64,000 bases of DNA from Polycladomyces zharkentensis (GCF_016938855.1 NZ_JAFHAP010000017.1:51817-115816); one strand, 5' to 3'. Positions 16,487 to 26,559 are shown, numbered from the stretch's first letter. The notes: a model not told the origin generated them from the sequence alone. Program-made: numbers and translations.

Positions 16487-17299
16487 ATGCGCATTTCGTT
16501 GGTACAAATGGATATCGCGTGGGGAGACCCGAAACAAAACCGGCAACGGGCGGAAGAATGGATTCGTCAGGCCGCGGAACGAGAGCAGGCAGACGTGGTC
16601 GTACTGCCTGAGATGTGGAACACGGGTTATGCGTTGGATCGCTTGGAAGATGGTGCTGACCGGGGAGAGCTGGCGGAATGGATGGCGTCGACCGCAGCGC
16701 GCTACCGTGTTCATCTGGTGGGGGGTTCCATTGCCGAAAAAAAAGCGGACCATTTTTGGAACACGGCTTATATTTTCGACCGGCATGGCAAGCAAGTGGC
16801 CCGATATGCCAAAGTGCATCTGTTCCGGTTGATGGACGAGGAAAAATACTTACAGGCGGGGGATCAACGGGTTTCATTCTCCCTTGAATCGCACCGGGCG
16901 GGCGTGATGATCTGCTATGACATCCGTTTTCCCGAATTGGCGCGCTCCCTGGCGTTGGACGGAGCGGAGATTTTGTTCGTTCCAGCCGAGTGGCCGCTGG
17001 CACGCCTGAAGCATTGGCGGCTGATGAACCAGGCGCGTGCCGTGGAGAACCAGTTGTACGTCGTGGCGTGCAACCGGGTGGGTGTCGGCGGTCGGGATGT
17101 GTTTGGCGGGCATTCCATGGTGGTTGATCCTTGGGGAGAAATCCTGGTTGAAGGCGGGGAAGAGGAAGCGTTGCTGACGGTGGAGATCGATCTCGCCGAA
17201 GTCGCACGTATCCGGCGGAAGATTCCGGTGTTTGAAGATCGTATGCCGGGAGTGTACCGGAGCTTGGGGATCGACCGGGACGGCGATGGAGAATCCTGA
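16487..17299 (+). CDS. Carbon-nitrogen hydrolase (omega-amidase type)
   Basis: 270 residues, a nitrilase-superfamily amidase. The catalytic triad is visible: Glu in VVLPEMWNTGY, Lys in ARYAKVHLFR and Cys in GVMICYDIRFPE. The length and the C-terminal RRKIPVFEDR agree with Nit2/YafV/MtnU-like omega-amidases, which hydrolyse 2-oxoglutaramate or 2-oxosuccinamate after glutamine transamination. ATG 16487 follows AAAAAGGGGGAAC. It is a soluble cytoplasmic enzyme. Confidence 0.85.
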   Translation: MRISLVQMDIAWGDPKQNRQRAEEWIRQAAEREQADVVVLPEMWNTGYALDRLEDGADRGELAEWMASTAARYRVHLVGGSIAEKKADHFWNTAYIFDRHGKQVARYAKVHLFRLMDEEKYLQAGDQRVSFSLESHRAGVMICYDIRFPELARSLALDGAEILFVPAEWPLARLKHWRLMNQARAVENQLYVVACNRVGVGGRDVFGGHSMVVDPWGEILVEGGEEEALLTVEIDLAEVARIRRKIPVFEDRMPGVYRSLGIDRDGDGES

Positions 17300-17629
17300 C
17301 CATCACATGATCGGATAAGCGGTATGGGTATCCGGTCAGGGTGTGTCGGTTCATTCGTAAAGGGTCCATGTTTTTCCGAGAGAACAACTGACCAAGCCCT
17401 GGCCGAGAAAATACCCGGAAAGCGCAGGGAATTGCAGGCAATCTTCTTTAAGAGAAGCGTATTTTTTCCCTCGTTCTGTTCGGGGTCTGAAGGACCATGT
17501 GCAGCCTTTTTGAGGGCACGGTGGAGCCGGGAAAGCCATGTGGACAGTGTTTACAAGACAACCCTGCTATCAGGCCGAGGAGAGGGATCTTTCCGGCGAT
17601 TAATCGGATGGATCGGGGGTAGCCTATTA
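17300..17629. other. Intergenic region without a supported gene
   Basis: About 330 bp between the amidase gene and the ABC-transporter promoter. Open frames on both strands lack ribosome binding sites and recognisable products; no hairpin stands out. Confidence 0.5.
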
Positions 17630-17658
17630 TTGACAGAACGGGGTCTATTCGGTATGAT
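17630..17658 (+). promoter_or_regulatory. Sigma-A promoter of the amino acid ABC operon
   Basis: TTGACA at 17630-17635, a 17-bp spacer and TATGAT at 17653-17658 form a near-consensus vegetative promoter, 66 bp before the binding-protein gene. Confidence 0.8.
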
Positions 17659-17723
17659 GATGATCGTGTTCTTAACCGTAAATACCTACCTGTCAACTGG
17701 GTTTTAAGGGAGCGATTGGAACC

Positions 17724-18524
17724 ATGAAGCGTTGGAGCTTGATCCTGATCACAGTATTATCGATGATCTTTCTTGCCGCGTGCGGCCAAGTGAAGATCGT
17801 CGATCAATCCTCAAGCACGGATCATCTGTTGGATCAAATCAAAAAGCGGGGCACGATCCGCTTTGGAACGGAAGGGACCTACAAACCTTTCAGCTATCAT
17901 GATGAAAAAACGAAACAACTGGTCGGTTTCGATATTGACGTGGCCAAAGAAGTGGCCAAACGCTTGGGCGTAAAGGCACAGTTCACGGAAGGTCCCTGGG
18001 ACACGTTGCTCAGCAGTCTCAGCGTGGGTCGTTTCGACTCGGTGGCCAATCAGGTCGGGGTCAAGCCGGAGCGGATGAAAAAATTCGACTTCTCCAAGCC
18101 GTACACCGTGTCCTATGCGGTGTTGGTGGTGCACAAGGATAACAAGGACATTCACGGACTGGCGGATATCAAAGGAAAACGCGCCGGTCAAACTCCGACG
18201 AGCAACTACGGACAGATGGCCCAAAAAGCGGGTGCCAATCTCGTATCGTATGAAGATATGATGACCGCGATGCGCGATGTGGCCGCCAAGCGGGTGGATG
18301 TCAGCATCAACGACCGACTGGCCGTGGCCGAAATGATGAAAACGGTCAATCTGCCGGTCAAAGTGATCCCGATTACGGCTGAAAAAGGGGTCTCCGCTTT
18401 CCCGGTACCGAAGGGAAATAAAGACTTGGTGGCGGCGATCAACCGCGCATTGGACGATATGCGCAAAGACGGAACATTGGCGAAGATCTCGGAGAAATGG
18501 TTTGGTCAGGACATCACGAAGTGA
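17724..18524 (+). CDS. Amino acid ABC transporter, substrate-binding lipoprotein
   Basis: 266 residues. The signal peptide ends in the lipobox FLAAC, so the mature protein is anchored to the outer face of the membrane. Family 3 binding-protein features: RGTIRFGTEGTYKPFSYHD, LVGFDIDVAKEVAKRLG, GPWDTLLSSLSVGRFD and a C-terminal DLVAAINRALDDMRKDG. It most resembles TcyA-type cystine or polar amino acid binding proteins; the exact ligand is not certain. ATG 17724 with AAGGGAG. The permease and ATPase genes follow after a terminator. Confidence 0.85.
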   Translation: MKRWSLILITVLSMIFLAACGQVKIVDQSSSTDHLLDQIKKRGTIRFGTEGTYKPFSYHDEKTKQLVGFDIDVAKEVAKRLGVKAQFTEGPWDTLLSSLSVGRFDSVANQVGVKPERMKKFDFSKPYTVSYAVLVVHKDNKDIHGLADIKGKRAGQTPTSNYGQMAQKAGANLVSYEDMMTAMRDVAAKRVDVSINDRLAVAEMMKTVNLPVKVIPITAEKGVSAFPVPKGNKDLVAAINRALDDMRKDGTLAKISEKWFGQDITK

Positions 18525-18530
18525 GGTTGG

Positions 18531-18561
18531 GCGGCTCTTTCACGGAGCCGCTTTTCTCCTT
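18531..18561 (+). terminator. Attenuating terminator within the ABC operon
   Basis: Stem GCGGCTC/GAGCCGC at 18531-18551 followed by TTTTCTCCTTTTT. It lies between the binding protein and the permease and should make the binding protein more abundant than the membrane parts. Confidence 0.7.
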
Positions 18562-18624
18562 TTTCGGAATGACCGGACACAACTTGGATATCTTCAGATG
18601 AAGCAACCGAAAGGTGGGACAACC

Positions 18625-19317
18625 GTGAGCGGATGGTGGGAACACATCCAATGGGAAAACATCTTTGATGTCCAGTCGGCGTTTGAATCGACACCGTTTG
18701 TATTGAAAGGGATCACATACACCATTTCGATCAGTTTCGTCACCATGGCGATCGGATTGGTGTTGGGACTCATCACCGCGATGGCCCGCATGTCGGACAA
18801 CGTCCTGCTCAGGTGGCCGGCCCGCGCCTACATTTCGGTGATCCGCGGCACGCCGCTGTTGGTGCAACTGCTCATCTTGTACGTCGGTTTGCCGGTGATC
18901 GGGATTTCCCTCACCGCGATTGCCGCCGGGGTGATTGGCTTGTCACTCAACGTGGGCGGATATTCGGCGGAAACGATTCGCGGCGCTATACTCTCCATTC
19001 CCAAAGGGCAATGGGAGGCGGCGCAATCGCTCAACATGACGTATTGGCAAACGATGCGACGCATTATCATCCCGCAGGCGACGCGCGTGGCTTTGCCGTC
19101 GCTGGCTAACACGTTCCTCAGTTTGGTCAAGGACACATCGTTGTTGTCCGTTGTCACCGTGCCGGAGATGATGTATCAGGCGAAAATCGTCGGCGGCCAG
19201 ACCTATGATTATATGACCGCCTACATTCTGGTGGCCATCATTTATTGGATCATTTGTACGGTGCTCAACGTGTTGCAGGATTGGCTCGAAAAACGGTACA
19301 GCCGTTTTGCGGCGTGA
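18625..19317 (+). CDS. Amino acid ABC transporter permease
   Basis: 230 residues with about five membrane segments. The EAA loop reads [18 protein letters not shown] and the HisM-type N-terminal part [14 protein letters not shown]. The start is GTG 18625, well spaced from GAAAGGTGGG; ATG 18598 is an alternative without a clear site. It forms the pore of the polar amino acid transporter encoded with the flanking genes. Confidence 0.85.
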   Translation: MSGWWEHIQWENIFDVQSAFESTPFVLKGITYTISISFVTMAIGLVLGLITAMARMSDNVLLRWPARAYISVIRGTPLLVQLLILYVGLPVIGISLTAIAAGVIGLSLNVGGYSAETIRGAILSIPKGQWEAAQSLNMTYWQTMRRIIIPQATRVALPSLANTFLSLVKDTSLLSVVTVPEMMYQAKIVGGQTYDYMTAYILVAIIYWIICTVLNVLQDWLEKRYSRFAA

Positions 19318-19331
19318 GAGGAGGGGCGGAC

Positions 19332-20084
19332 ATGATTCACATTCGTGGTTTGCGGAAACGATTCGGAGAAACGGAAGTTTTGCGCGGGATCGATCTGAAC
19401 ATCAAAGAGGGAGAAGTCGTCTGTGTGATCGGTCCGAGTGGATCAGGGAAATCGACGCTGCTCCGGTGCATCAATTTGCTGGAAACGCCCACCGCCGGAA
19501 CGATCGCCGTCGCTGGTACGGAACTGTCGTTTGGACAGGGGAAAGTGAAGGAAAAGGATGTTCGCACCCTTCGCAGCAAAACGGGGATGGTCTTTCAAAG
19601 TTTCAACCTGTTCCCCCACAAAACGGTGCTGGAAAATGTGATCGAAGGTCCGGTTGTGGTGAAAAAGGCGGACAAACGCACCGCCATCGAGAAAGCGGAA
19701 ACGCTGTTGAAAAAGGTGGGGTTGTTGGAGAAACGGAACGAATACCCGACGCGTCTCTCCGGCGGACAACAGCAACGGGTGGCGATTGCCCGTGCGCTGG
19801 CGATGGAACCGGAAGTGCTGTTGTTCGATGAGCCTACCTCGGCTCTGGACCCCGAACTGGTGGGCGAAGTGCTGAAAACGATGAAGGAGCTGGCTCAGGA
19901 AAATCAGACGATGGTCATCGTCACCCATGAGATGAATTTCGCCAAAAACGTGGCTGATCGGGTGCTGTTCATGGATGCGGGCCAAATCGTGGAGCAAGGA
20001 ACGCCGCAGGCACTGTTTACCGAACCGAAAGAAGAACGAACCCGGCAGTTTCTGGCCAAGATGCTGGCGGACCCGACAGTGTGA
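19332..20084 (+). CDS. Amino acid ABC transporter ATPase
   Basis: 250 residues with Walker [10 protein letters not shown] (near residue 35), Q-loop [11 protein letters not shown], signature [15 protein letters not shown], Walker [14 protein letters not shown] and switch His VIVTHEM. It belongs to the GlnQ/TcyC type. ATG 19332 lies behind GAGAGGAGGGG, 14 nt after the permease stop. It is the last gene of the operon, before a strong terminator. Confidence 0.9.
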   Translation: MIHIRGLRKRFGETEVLRGIDLNIKEGEVVCVIGPSGSGKSTLLRCINLLETPTAGTIAVAGTELSFGQGKVKEKDVRTLRSKTGMVFQSFNLFPHKTVLENVIEGPVVVKKADKRTAIEKAETLLKKVGLLEKRNEYPTRLSGGQQQRVAIARALAMEPEVLLFDEPTSALDPELVGEVLKTMKELAQENQTMVIVTHEMNFAKNVADRVLFMDAGQIVEQGTPQALFTEPKEERTRQFLAKMLADPTV

Positions 20085-20102
20085 CGGTTTTTCCGAACGT
20101 TT

Positions 20103-20131
20103 AGCCCTGTCAACACGACAGGGCTTTTTAT
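20103..20131 (+). terminator. Rho-independent terminator of the ABC operon
   Basis: Perfect 9-bp stem AGCCCTGTC/GACAGGGCT with loop AACAC, then TTTTTAT. Confidence 0.85.
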
Positions 20132-20250
20132 CGCGAAAAGTGGTACGGTCTGTTCCGTTAATGGCTTGACATTGGCATCAAGTCACAAGAAGATTGGTTT
20201 CGCCTAAACTGGTCACTGCTTACTGTGATTTGCCGGCATGCCGGGTTGAA

Positions 20251-21564
20251 TCAAGACGAAATGGATTTTGCTTCCATCCGCTTTTCTGATACCTCATTTT
20301 GATACGTTTCAGCAGTCCAGTAGACGGAGATGAGTGTGACCAGACACATGAAGATCAAATAAACAGCCACTCCCCAAGGTTTACCGCCCGTCCAAGCGAT
20401 GAGCGAGGTGGCGATCAGCGGGGCAAGCCCTCCGGCAAATACCGATGCCAACTGGTAACCGATGGAGACGCCGCTGTAGCGCACCCGTGTGCCAAACAGT
20501 TCAGAGAGGAAAGCGGCTTGCGGACCGTACATCGCTGCGTGACCAAGCGCCAGCGCGATGACAATTGCCAGCCATGTAAAGAAGGTACTTTTCGTGTCAA
20601 GCAGCCAAAAGAAGGGGAAAGCAAACAATGCGGTAAACGCGGCTCCACCCATGTATACCGGACGTCGACCGATGCGGTCTGACAGAGCGCCAAACAGCGG
20701 CACTGCGAAAAACTCTGCAGCGGTGGCTATGGTTACGCCATTTAAGACCATGCTTTTGGACATTCCCAATTGTTCAGTCGTATAGGTCAGAACAAACACA
20801 CTAAAGATATAGAAAGTTCCGTTCTCGGCAAAACGCGCCCCCATTGCCTGCAGCACCTGTTTTGGATGAGCTTTGAGCACTTCCAGGATCGGCAGTCCGG
20901 CTTCCGTTCCTGTCTCCTTTACTTTTTGGAAGGCGGGTGTTTCCATCACACGCAGGCGAATAAACAGGCCTACTCCGATGAGAACAATACTGACCAGGAA
21001 GGGGATTCGCCACCCCCATGCCAAAAATTGCTTCTCCGGCAGAGACGAAAACATGGTGAATACAGCAGTCGAGAGCAACAGCCCTCCCGGTACTCCCATC
21101 TGGGCCCAACTGCCATAAAACCCTCTTTTCCCTTTTGGTGCGTGCTCTACTGACATCAAGGCAGCACCTCCCCATTCTCCTCCTACGCCGATCCCTTGCA
21201 GCAAGCGCAAGACGATGAGCAGGATGGGTGCCCAAATGCCGATACTTTCATATGTGGGCAACAGCCCGATCAAAGCGGTGGCGATCCCCATGATCATCAG
21301 CGTTGTGATCAGCATGGACTTACGGCCGATTTTATCGCCGTAATGACCAAAAATCATGCCTCCAAACGGTCTCGCGACAAAACCGAGCGTAAAGGTGGCA
21401 AATGCTTGCAGTGTTCCAATCAGCGGATCAGACTCTGGAAAGAAGAGTTGAGGAAAAACCAGAGCCGCCGCTGTCCCATACAGAAAGAAGTCATACCACT
21501 CGATCGCCGTTCCGATGAAACTGGATAGAGCGGATTTGACGGCTTCGCTGTTTTTCTGAGCCAT
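20251..21564 (-). CDS. MFS metabolite:H+ symporter (MHS family)
   Basis: 437 residues, 12 membrane segments. SSFIGTAIEWYDFFLYGTAA near the start, GHYGDKIGRKSML after TM2 and RLLQGIGVGGEWGGAALM in TM4-5 are signatures of the metabolite/H+ symporter family (ProP, ShiA, KgtP). Substrates in the family are carboxylates, shikimate or betaines; this one is not identified. The gene follows the iron alcohol dehydrogenase by ~31 nt on the same strand, so the two form a probable uptake-plus-oxidation operon. Confidence 0.85.
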   Translation of the reverse strand: MAQKNSEAVKSALSSFIGTAIEWYDFFLYGTAAALVFPQLFFPESDPLIGTLQAFATFTLGFVARPFGGMIFGHYGDKIGRKSMLITTLMIMGIATALIGLLPTYESIGIWAPILLIVLRLLQGIGVGGEWGGAALMSVEHAPKGKRGFYGSWAQMGVPGGLLLSTAVFTMFSSLPEKQFLAWGWRIPFLVSIVLIGVGLFIRLRVMETPAFQKVKETGTEAGLPILEVLKAHPKQVLQAMGARFAENGTFYIFSVFVLTYTTEQLGMSKSMVLNGVTIATAAEFFAVPLFGALSDRIGRRPVYMGGAAFTALFAFPFFWLLDTKSTFFTWLAIVIALALGHAAMYGPQAAFLSELFGTRVRYSGVSIGYQLASVFAGGLAPLIATSLIAWTGGKPWGVAVYLIFMCLVTLISVYWTAETYQNEVSEKRMEAKSISS

Positions 21565-21595
21565 GTAAGTTCACTCCTGTCTTGTTCTGTTTTTA

Positions 21596-22771
21596 TCAAA
21601 TATTAACAAAATGATAATCATAGCATTGATGATACAACTCGACGATTTCCGCATGCGTCGGAATGCGCGGATTCATTCCCGGACTGCCGCTTTCCAAGGC
21701 ATCAGCGGCCATTTTATCAACTGCTCGTTCAAATTCGGCTCTGTCGATGCCTTGTTGACTCATGTTGGGAATATGAAGATCCATACAGAGTTGTTTGATC
21801 AAGGAGATGACACCGTCAGCCGCTTCTGCATCGGAAAGCGTTTTCAAATCATCGGAAAATACGCGTCCAATCCTTGCCAGTCGCTCGATGCAAGCCTCTT
21901 TGCTGAACTCCAACACAGCCGGGAGCAGCATCGCATTGGAAATGCCATGAGGAACGTGAAAAATGGCTCCAATCGGGCGGGACATGCCATGAATCAGGCA
22001 AACGGAGGCATTTGAAAAAGCCATACCCGCTTGCATCGCCGCCAAAGCCATGTTTTCTCTGGCCGTAATATGATCTCCATTCTCATAGACCGTTCGGATA
22101 TTCCGGCTGATCAATTGAATCGCAGACAGGGCCAACGTATCCGTGATGGGGTGGGCACGGCGGGACAGATACGCCTCAATCGCATGGCACAAGGCATCGA
22201 TTCCGGTGGAAGAGGTAACATGTGGCGGTGATGTAAGGGTTAAGATGGGATCGACAATGGCCACGGCGGGGATCAAAGCGGGATGCTTGATCATCATTTT
22301 TACATCGTTTGTTGTGTTGGTGATCACAGTCACACTGGTTACTTCCGAGCCTGTACCTGCTGTCGTCGGGATGGCGATCAATGGGATCGGTCGGTGGGAA
22401 ATTTCTTTGTTCACTCCGATGTAGTCACCGATATATCCACCGTTTACCGCGACGATGGAGACCGCTTTGGCAGCGTCCAGACAACTCCCACCGCCAATGG
22501 CGACGAGCAAATCGCAGTTTTCTTTTTGGAAAAGTTCCAGCGCTGCGGCGACATGCTGATCGGTAGGCTCAGAATTGACATCCGGGTAGGATAAAGAAGC
22601 AACTCCGGCCTGGTGGAGCAGTTGCTCACACCGCCTGATGTAACCGAGCTTTTCCATGACCCGGTCACTGACGATCAGTGCTTTGCTCCCTAAACTTGCG
22701 GCATGCCTCCCTGTTTGCAAGAAAGAATCGCGGCCATAAAGTACAACCGGCGGTACGCGAAATTCGTTCAA
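21596..22771 (-). CDS. Iron-containing alcohol dehydrogenase
   Basis: 391 residues from TTG 22771, which is spaced 7 nt from GGGGAGG; an ATG at 22813 gives 405 residues but has no ribosome binding site. Features: NAD-binding VAIGGGSCLDAAKAV and PTTAGTGSEVT, metal ligands in the GIDALCHAIEAY, CLIHGMSRPIG and HGISNAMLLP segments. It oxidises or reduces an alcohol/aldehyde with NAD(H). It is the first gene of an operon with the MHS transporter. Confidence 0.85.
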   Translation of the reverse strand: MNEFRVPPVVLYGRDSFLQTGRHAASLGSKALIVSDRVMEKLGYIRRCEQLLHQAGVASLSYPDVNSEPTDQHVAAALELFQKENCDLLVAIGGGSCLDAAKAVSIVAVNGGYIGDYIGVNKEISHRPIPLIAIPTTAGTGSEVTSVTVITNTTNDVKMMIKHPALIPAVAIVDPILTLTSPPHVTSSTGIDALCHAIEAYLSRRAHPITDTLALSAIQLISRNIRTVYENGDHITARENMALAAMQAGMAFSNASVCLIHGMSRPIGAIFHVPHGISNAMLLPAVLEFSKEACIERLARIGRVFSDDLKTLSDAEAADGVISLIKQLCMDLHIPNMSQQGIDRAEFERAVDKMAADALESGSPGMNPRIPTHAEIVELYHQCYDYHFVNI

Positions 22772-22873
22772 ATCATATTCCTCCCCCTGCTTGGACGTGG
22801 ATACAGAAAACATATGTAATGAAGTAAAGCTGGATTCATATCTGTCCCCACATTTTAACGGAAATATTCGACT

Positions 22874-22906
22874 ATTATACTAATTCATAATATTATGCTC
22901 AGTCAA
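22874..22906 (-). promoter_or_regulatory. Promoter with palindromic operator for the Fe-ADH operon
   Basis: On the minus strand TTGACT (22901-22906), an 18-bp spacer and TAGTAT (22877-22882), overlapped by TATAAT at 22874-22879. The spacer holds the perfect 12-bp palindrome CATAATATTATG (22886-22897), a likely repressor site. Confidence 0.5.
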
Positions 22907-22927
22907 GGAGAGACATGATCAAGACGG

Positions 22928-22954
22928 GAGGAAACCGCCACCCGCGGTTTCCTC
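22928..22954 (-). terminator. Hairpin after yqhG
   Basis: 10-bp stem AGGAAACCGC/GCGGTTTCCT just beyond the yqhG stop; only a modest pyrimidine stretch follows. Confidence 0.55.
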
Positions 22955-22967
22955 TTCTTCACTCCCC

Positions 22968-23780
22968 TCAATTCCCCCCGTCCAGATAAAACAACCCCGC
23001 ATTCACCACCGACACTTCCACGCGCGGGTGGTACTGCCACACCGCCTCACGAATGCGTTGTTTCTTTTCTGCCCGGGTTTCGTCGTTGAGAAGCAGGTTG
23101 TCCGGATAGTAGAGGTCCAGCTGGTCCAGTTCCTGTTCCAATTGTTCGTAGGCTTCATGAGCCCAAGTGCGATCCTGTTCTTCGATGTGCTTTTGCAGGT
23201 GGAATTCCAGCTCGCCCACGCCTTCGGCGATACCGAAATGAGGTTGAATGACGTGCCGATTGGCGGGCAGTTTGGACGACCATTGTTTGTGTTGAAGATG
23301 TTCGTAAAACGACTTCACCACTTCTCCGCTGTGCAGATTGATGCCCAGATCGACGATCTCGTCCTTTTTCCGGTCACAGACATAGGAGACGAGAAAGTTG
23401 ACCCCCAACCACGGCACGTATGGCCGGGAGAGCAACGGATGCGGGGCGGTGGTGGATGGAGATTCGAACAGCCGAACAAAACGCCCCCGTTTTTGGGCGG
23501 ATTCCAACAGCAAGGCGAAGCGGGGAGAACCGAAGTTCATCAGTTCACCGCTCAGGTCGGGCGAAGCCGCTTCCGGATCGAAGATCAGCGTGAGGATGGC
23601 AGGATTTGCGGGCAGGCCCATCCGTTCCACATACATCCAGTAAAACGGACGGTTCATGATGTCCTTGTCCGCCTCCACCGACAGTTGCACTTGCAGGTGG
23701 GCCGGACTTTTTTCGATGATACTGCATTCTTGGGACATAAAGTAGCGTTCAGCGAAGTTGCGCACTTGTTGTGGATTCAT
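22968..23780 (-). CDS. yqhG: YqhG family protein
   Basis: 270 residues. A conserved Bacillota protein of unknown biochemical function that sits next to yqhH and the gcv genes in Bacillus; here the order is kept. Seen: start MNPQQVRNFAERYF, central FYWMYVERMGLPANPA and a late YHPRVEVSVVNAGLFYLDGG. ATG 23780 follows GGGAGGATT; the frame extends 35 codons further upstream but overlaps the helicase gene there. Its start overlaps the yqhH end by 32 nt, which points to coupled translation. Confidence 0.8.
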   Translation of the reverse strand: MNPQQVRNFAERYFMSQECSIIEKSPAHLQVQLSVEADKDIMNRPFYWMYVERMGLPANPAILTLIFDPEAASPDLSGELMNFGSPRFALLLESAQKRGRFVRLFESPSTTAPHPLLSRPYVPWLGVNFLVSYVCDRKKDEIVDLGINLHSGEVVKSFYEHLQHKQWSSKLPANRHVIQPHFGIAEGVGELEFHLQKHIEEQDRTWAHEAYEQLEQELDQLDLYYPDNLLLNDETRAEKKQRIREAVWQYHPRVEVSVVNAGLFYLDGGN

Positions 23781-25485
23781 GGTCTGAATCCTCCCGTTGC
23801 CGTAGTGTCCGTTCACCGGAGCGTCTGCGGGCATGATGGATGCGATCCCCGATTTGTCCGAACCGTTCGCGGATTTCCCGGTCATCTTTCGCTTCCATCA
23901 CGATCTGCATCAAGTTTTGTTCCATCGAGTCTGTCATGTCCAACCGCTCCAGGATCGTTTCCAGATCACCGATCACCGACTGGAACATGTCGATTTTCTC
24001 ATGCAACAGCCAGATAATATGCTCTTCGATCGTATTTTCCGTCGCGAAATTGTAAATATGAACATCGTGGGTTTGTCCCAGCCGGTGGACACGCCCGATC
24101 CGTTGTTCGACACGCATCGGGTTCCACGGCATGTCATAGTTGATGATGTGATGGCAGAACTGCAGGTTGATCCCTTCGCCGCCCGCTTCGGTGGCCACCA
24201 TGACCTGGGCGCGCTTTTGAAACAGTTCCATCATCCAGTCCTTTTTGTTGCGCTGAAATCCACCGCGGTACGGGATGGCGGAAATCCCTTTCTCAGCCAG
24301 GGCACGAATGATCATCTCCTGCGTGGCGCGGTATTCGGTGAAAATGATCCATTTCTCATCGCTGTTTGACAGCATTTCCACCACTTTTTTCACCTTGGAC
24401 TGTTCCTTGACGGCGCGGAGCAGGTCAATCAGGTGCTGCACTTCCGGCGAAATGGTTTCCCGCCCTTTCTCCCCCTGCTGAAACAGCTTGAACAGCGTGA
24501 GAAACACCGCGTCCCGACTGCTGCACACTTCCCGTTGCAAAACGAGCAGGGAGAGCAGGGTCTTCAGATTTCCACGTCCTTCCCGGTAACGGTCGCGCAC
24601 AAAACGGGTGACCCCTTCGTACAAGTCCCGCTCCTCCGGAGAGAGCCGGATGGGCACGGTGTAGACATGCCGCCGGGTGAAGGACAGATTGCTGTCACTC
24701 CGTTTGTTGCGGATCATGACCCGATGGATTTCCTCGCGTAGTTGTTCCGGGTTTTTCGCTTTGCGTTTGCCTGCCATATGTTCGGTTTGAAACGTGGATT
24801 GACGGCCGAGGTGCCCCGGTTTGAGCAGCGTAACCAAGTTGTACAGCTCGTCCAACTGGTTTTGCACCGGCGTGGCTGTGAGTAACAGGCAATATTTCTT
24901 TTGCAACTCGTTGATGAACTGCCAGTTTTTCGTCCGGCGGTTTTTCAGTTTGTGCGCTTCATCGACGATCAGCATGTCGTAGCGGTGAGACAGTACGATG
25001 CTCCGGTGTGGGTCGCGTTTGGCGGTATCGATGGATGCGATCAGGATATCGTATTTCTCCCACATCCACTCTTTCTTTTGCGCCATCGCCGGAATCTGAA
25101 ACTTCTGGTTCAACTCCCGCGTCCACTGAAGAACGAGGGAGGATGGTACCAGGATGAGGACTTTTTTGACCAATCCGCGCAACAGATACTCTTTGAGGAT
25201 CAAGCCGGCTTCGATTGTTTTTCCCAAACCGACTTCATCTGCCAAAATGGCCCGTCCCCGCATTTCACCGATCACGCGGCGGGCTGTCTCGATCTGATGG
25301 GGGAGCGGTTCAAATCCGTGCAGGTGCTGAAGGCACTGCAACGCGTCAAAATGAGGAACGACTTTCGCCTGAGTGGCTTCCAATGCCAACCGGAATTGAT
25401 CCCACGTGCTCCAGTCGGCGTCTTTCTCGATATGACGCAGCAAATCGACCAACCACTTGCGATCCATGCGAATGGGTAACGACAC
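23749..25485 (-). CDS. yqhH: SNF2/DEAD-type helicase YqhH
   Basis: 578 residues, an SNF2-family ATPase. Motifs in order: ILADEVGLGKTIEAGL (Walker A), motif Ia VPSSLVLQW, DEAHKLKN (motif II), LLTATPVQN (III), IFTEYRATQEM, VATEAGGEGINLQ (V) and RVEQRIGRVHRLGQ (VI). It is expected to remodel or translocate on nucleic acid; the target is unknown. GTG 25485 follows GGAGG. It is translated together with yqhG. Confidence 0.85.
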   Translation of the reverse strand: MSLPIRMDRKWLVDLLRHIEKDADWSTWDQFRLALEATQAKVVPHFDALQCLQHLHGFEPLPHQIETARRVIGEMRGRAILADEVGLGKTIEAGLILKEYLLRGLVKKVLILVPSSLVLQWTRELNQKFQIPAMAQKKEWMWEKYDILIASIDTAKRDPHRSIVLSHRYDMLIVDEAHKLKNRRTKNWQFINELQKKYCLLLTATPVQNQLDELYNLVTLLKPGHLGRQSTFQTEHMAGKRKAKNPEQLREEIHRVMIRNKRSDSNLSFTRRHVYTVPIRLSPEERDLYEGVTRFVRDRYREGRGNLKTLLSLLVLQREVCSSRDAVFLTLFKLFQQGEKGRETISPEVQHLIDLLRAVKEQSKVKKVVEMLSNSDEKWIIFTEYRATQEMIIRALAEKGISAIPYRGGFQRNKKDWMMELFQKRAQVMVATEAGGEGINLQFCHHIINYDMPWNPMRVEQRIGRVHRLGQTHDVHIYNFATENTIEEHIIWLLHEKIDMFQSVIGDLETILERLDMTDSMEQNLMQIVMEAKDDREIRERFGQIGDRIHHARRRSGERTLRQREDSDHESTTSAQLR

Positions 25486-25725
25486 CGCGATAGCCTCCTC
25501 GTCCGCTTCCGAATGTTTGCCAGATTTTAGTATGAGCGGATAAGGAAAAAAGTATGAGCAATGTTCTCCATCATGATCGTTACAAGTGTATATGGGAAGT
25601 GAGGAACGGGAGTTGTCTTCCGGGCGATCGGTTGAGGATGCTCATTCGGAGACGGCATCGGGGGAGAGTTGGGTGATCATTTTCCGAAGAACGACTTTTT
25701 CGCTCGCGATATGGCGGCCCCCATC

Positions 25726-26559
25726 TCAATCTGTCCCGCCATCCGAATCAGATTGACCGAACACGATATCCTGCAACCATTGCGGAACACCGACGCGTCG
25801 GGCGTAGCGGCGGCGAATCTCCTGATATTGTTTGGTATCGGGCAGTTGGGCGAACAACTCATGGCTGGGGCCTCCCCATGCGTCATTGGTATTTACCTCC
25901 AACAGCCACCATTGCCCGTTCCCGTCCACTCCCAAATCCAGTCCCACTTCCGCAAACCGATGAACCGTGTCCAGTGACCGACAAACCCAATCGGCGATCG
26001 CTCGCCAGGAGTGGTGGGTGGTTTCTGCCAGTCCCAATGCCTGTAACACCCGTTCCGTCGGGATCACCTCGCCCCCGGTGATCCCCACATTGGAAACGAT
26101 CCCTCCGCTCCCGGCCACACGCACCAAATCGCCGGCGTACACCCAATGGTTGTCGGTATCGCGTTGGAGATGAACACGGACGTCGAACGGACGGTTTTGG
26201 TAGGTGTGGAGCGGGGCGGCCTGTTGGGCGATATAGTTGTCGGATTTCGGGTGGGATGAGGAGAAAACGGGCCAAAAGCGGAGCCAATCGGGGAACATGA
26301 GCTGTTGACCCGTTTCTTGTCGGGTCCAGTGTATCTGGCTCGCCTGTTGTTCCACCAGACTGATCCGACTGCCACCAAATCCGGCGACGGGTTTGATGTA
26401 GACCCGTTCGTATCGTTGAAGCAAACGATGCAACGTGGTCTCATCCAACAGGTGAGTTTCCGGCAGATGGCAGGGGGCGTCCCGTTGTTCCGACAGTAAC
26501 AGGTGCATACCCCATTTGTTGAGAAAACGCCGTTCAGGGTCCCATCCTGCCGGTTTCAT
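25726..26559 (-). CDS. YheC/YheD-type ATP-grasp protein
   Basis: 277 residues with an ATP-grasp fold: YIKPVAGFGGSRI (glycine-rich loop), FDVRVHLQRD, VGLDLGVDGNGQWWLLEVNT (metal-binding E and N). YheC/YheD proteins are linked to the endospore coat in Bacillus. ATG 26559 overlaps the panD stop (ATGA, 26556-26559), so the two are translationally coupled. The relation to pantothenate synthesis is not obvious. Confidence 0.75.
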   Translation of the reverse strand: MKPAGWDPERRFLNKWGMHLLLSEQRDAPCHLPETHLLDETTLHRLLQRYERVYIKPVAGFGGSRISLVEQQASQIHWTRQETGQQLMFPDWLRFWPVFSSSHPKSDNYIAQQAAPLHTYQNRPFDVRVHLQRDTDNHWVYAGDLVRVAGSGGIVSNVGITGGEVIPTERVLQALGLAETTHHSWRAIADWVCRSLDTVHRFAEVGLDLGVDGNGQWWLLEVNTNDAWGGPSHELFAQLPDTKQYQEIRRRYARRVGVPQWLQDIVFGQSDSDGGTD

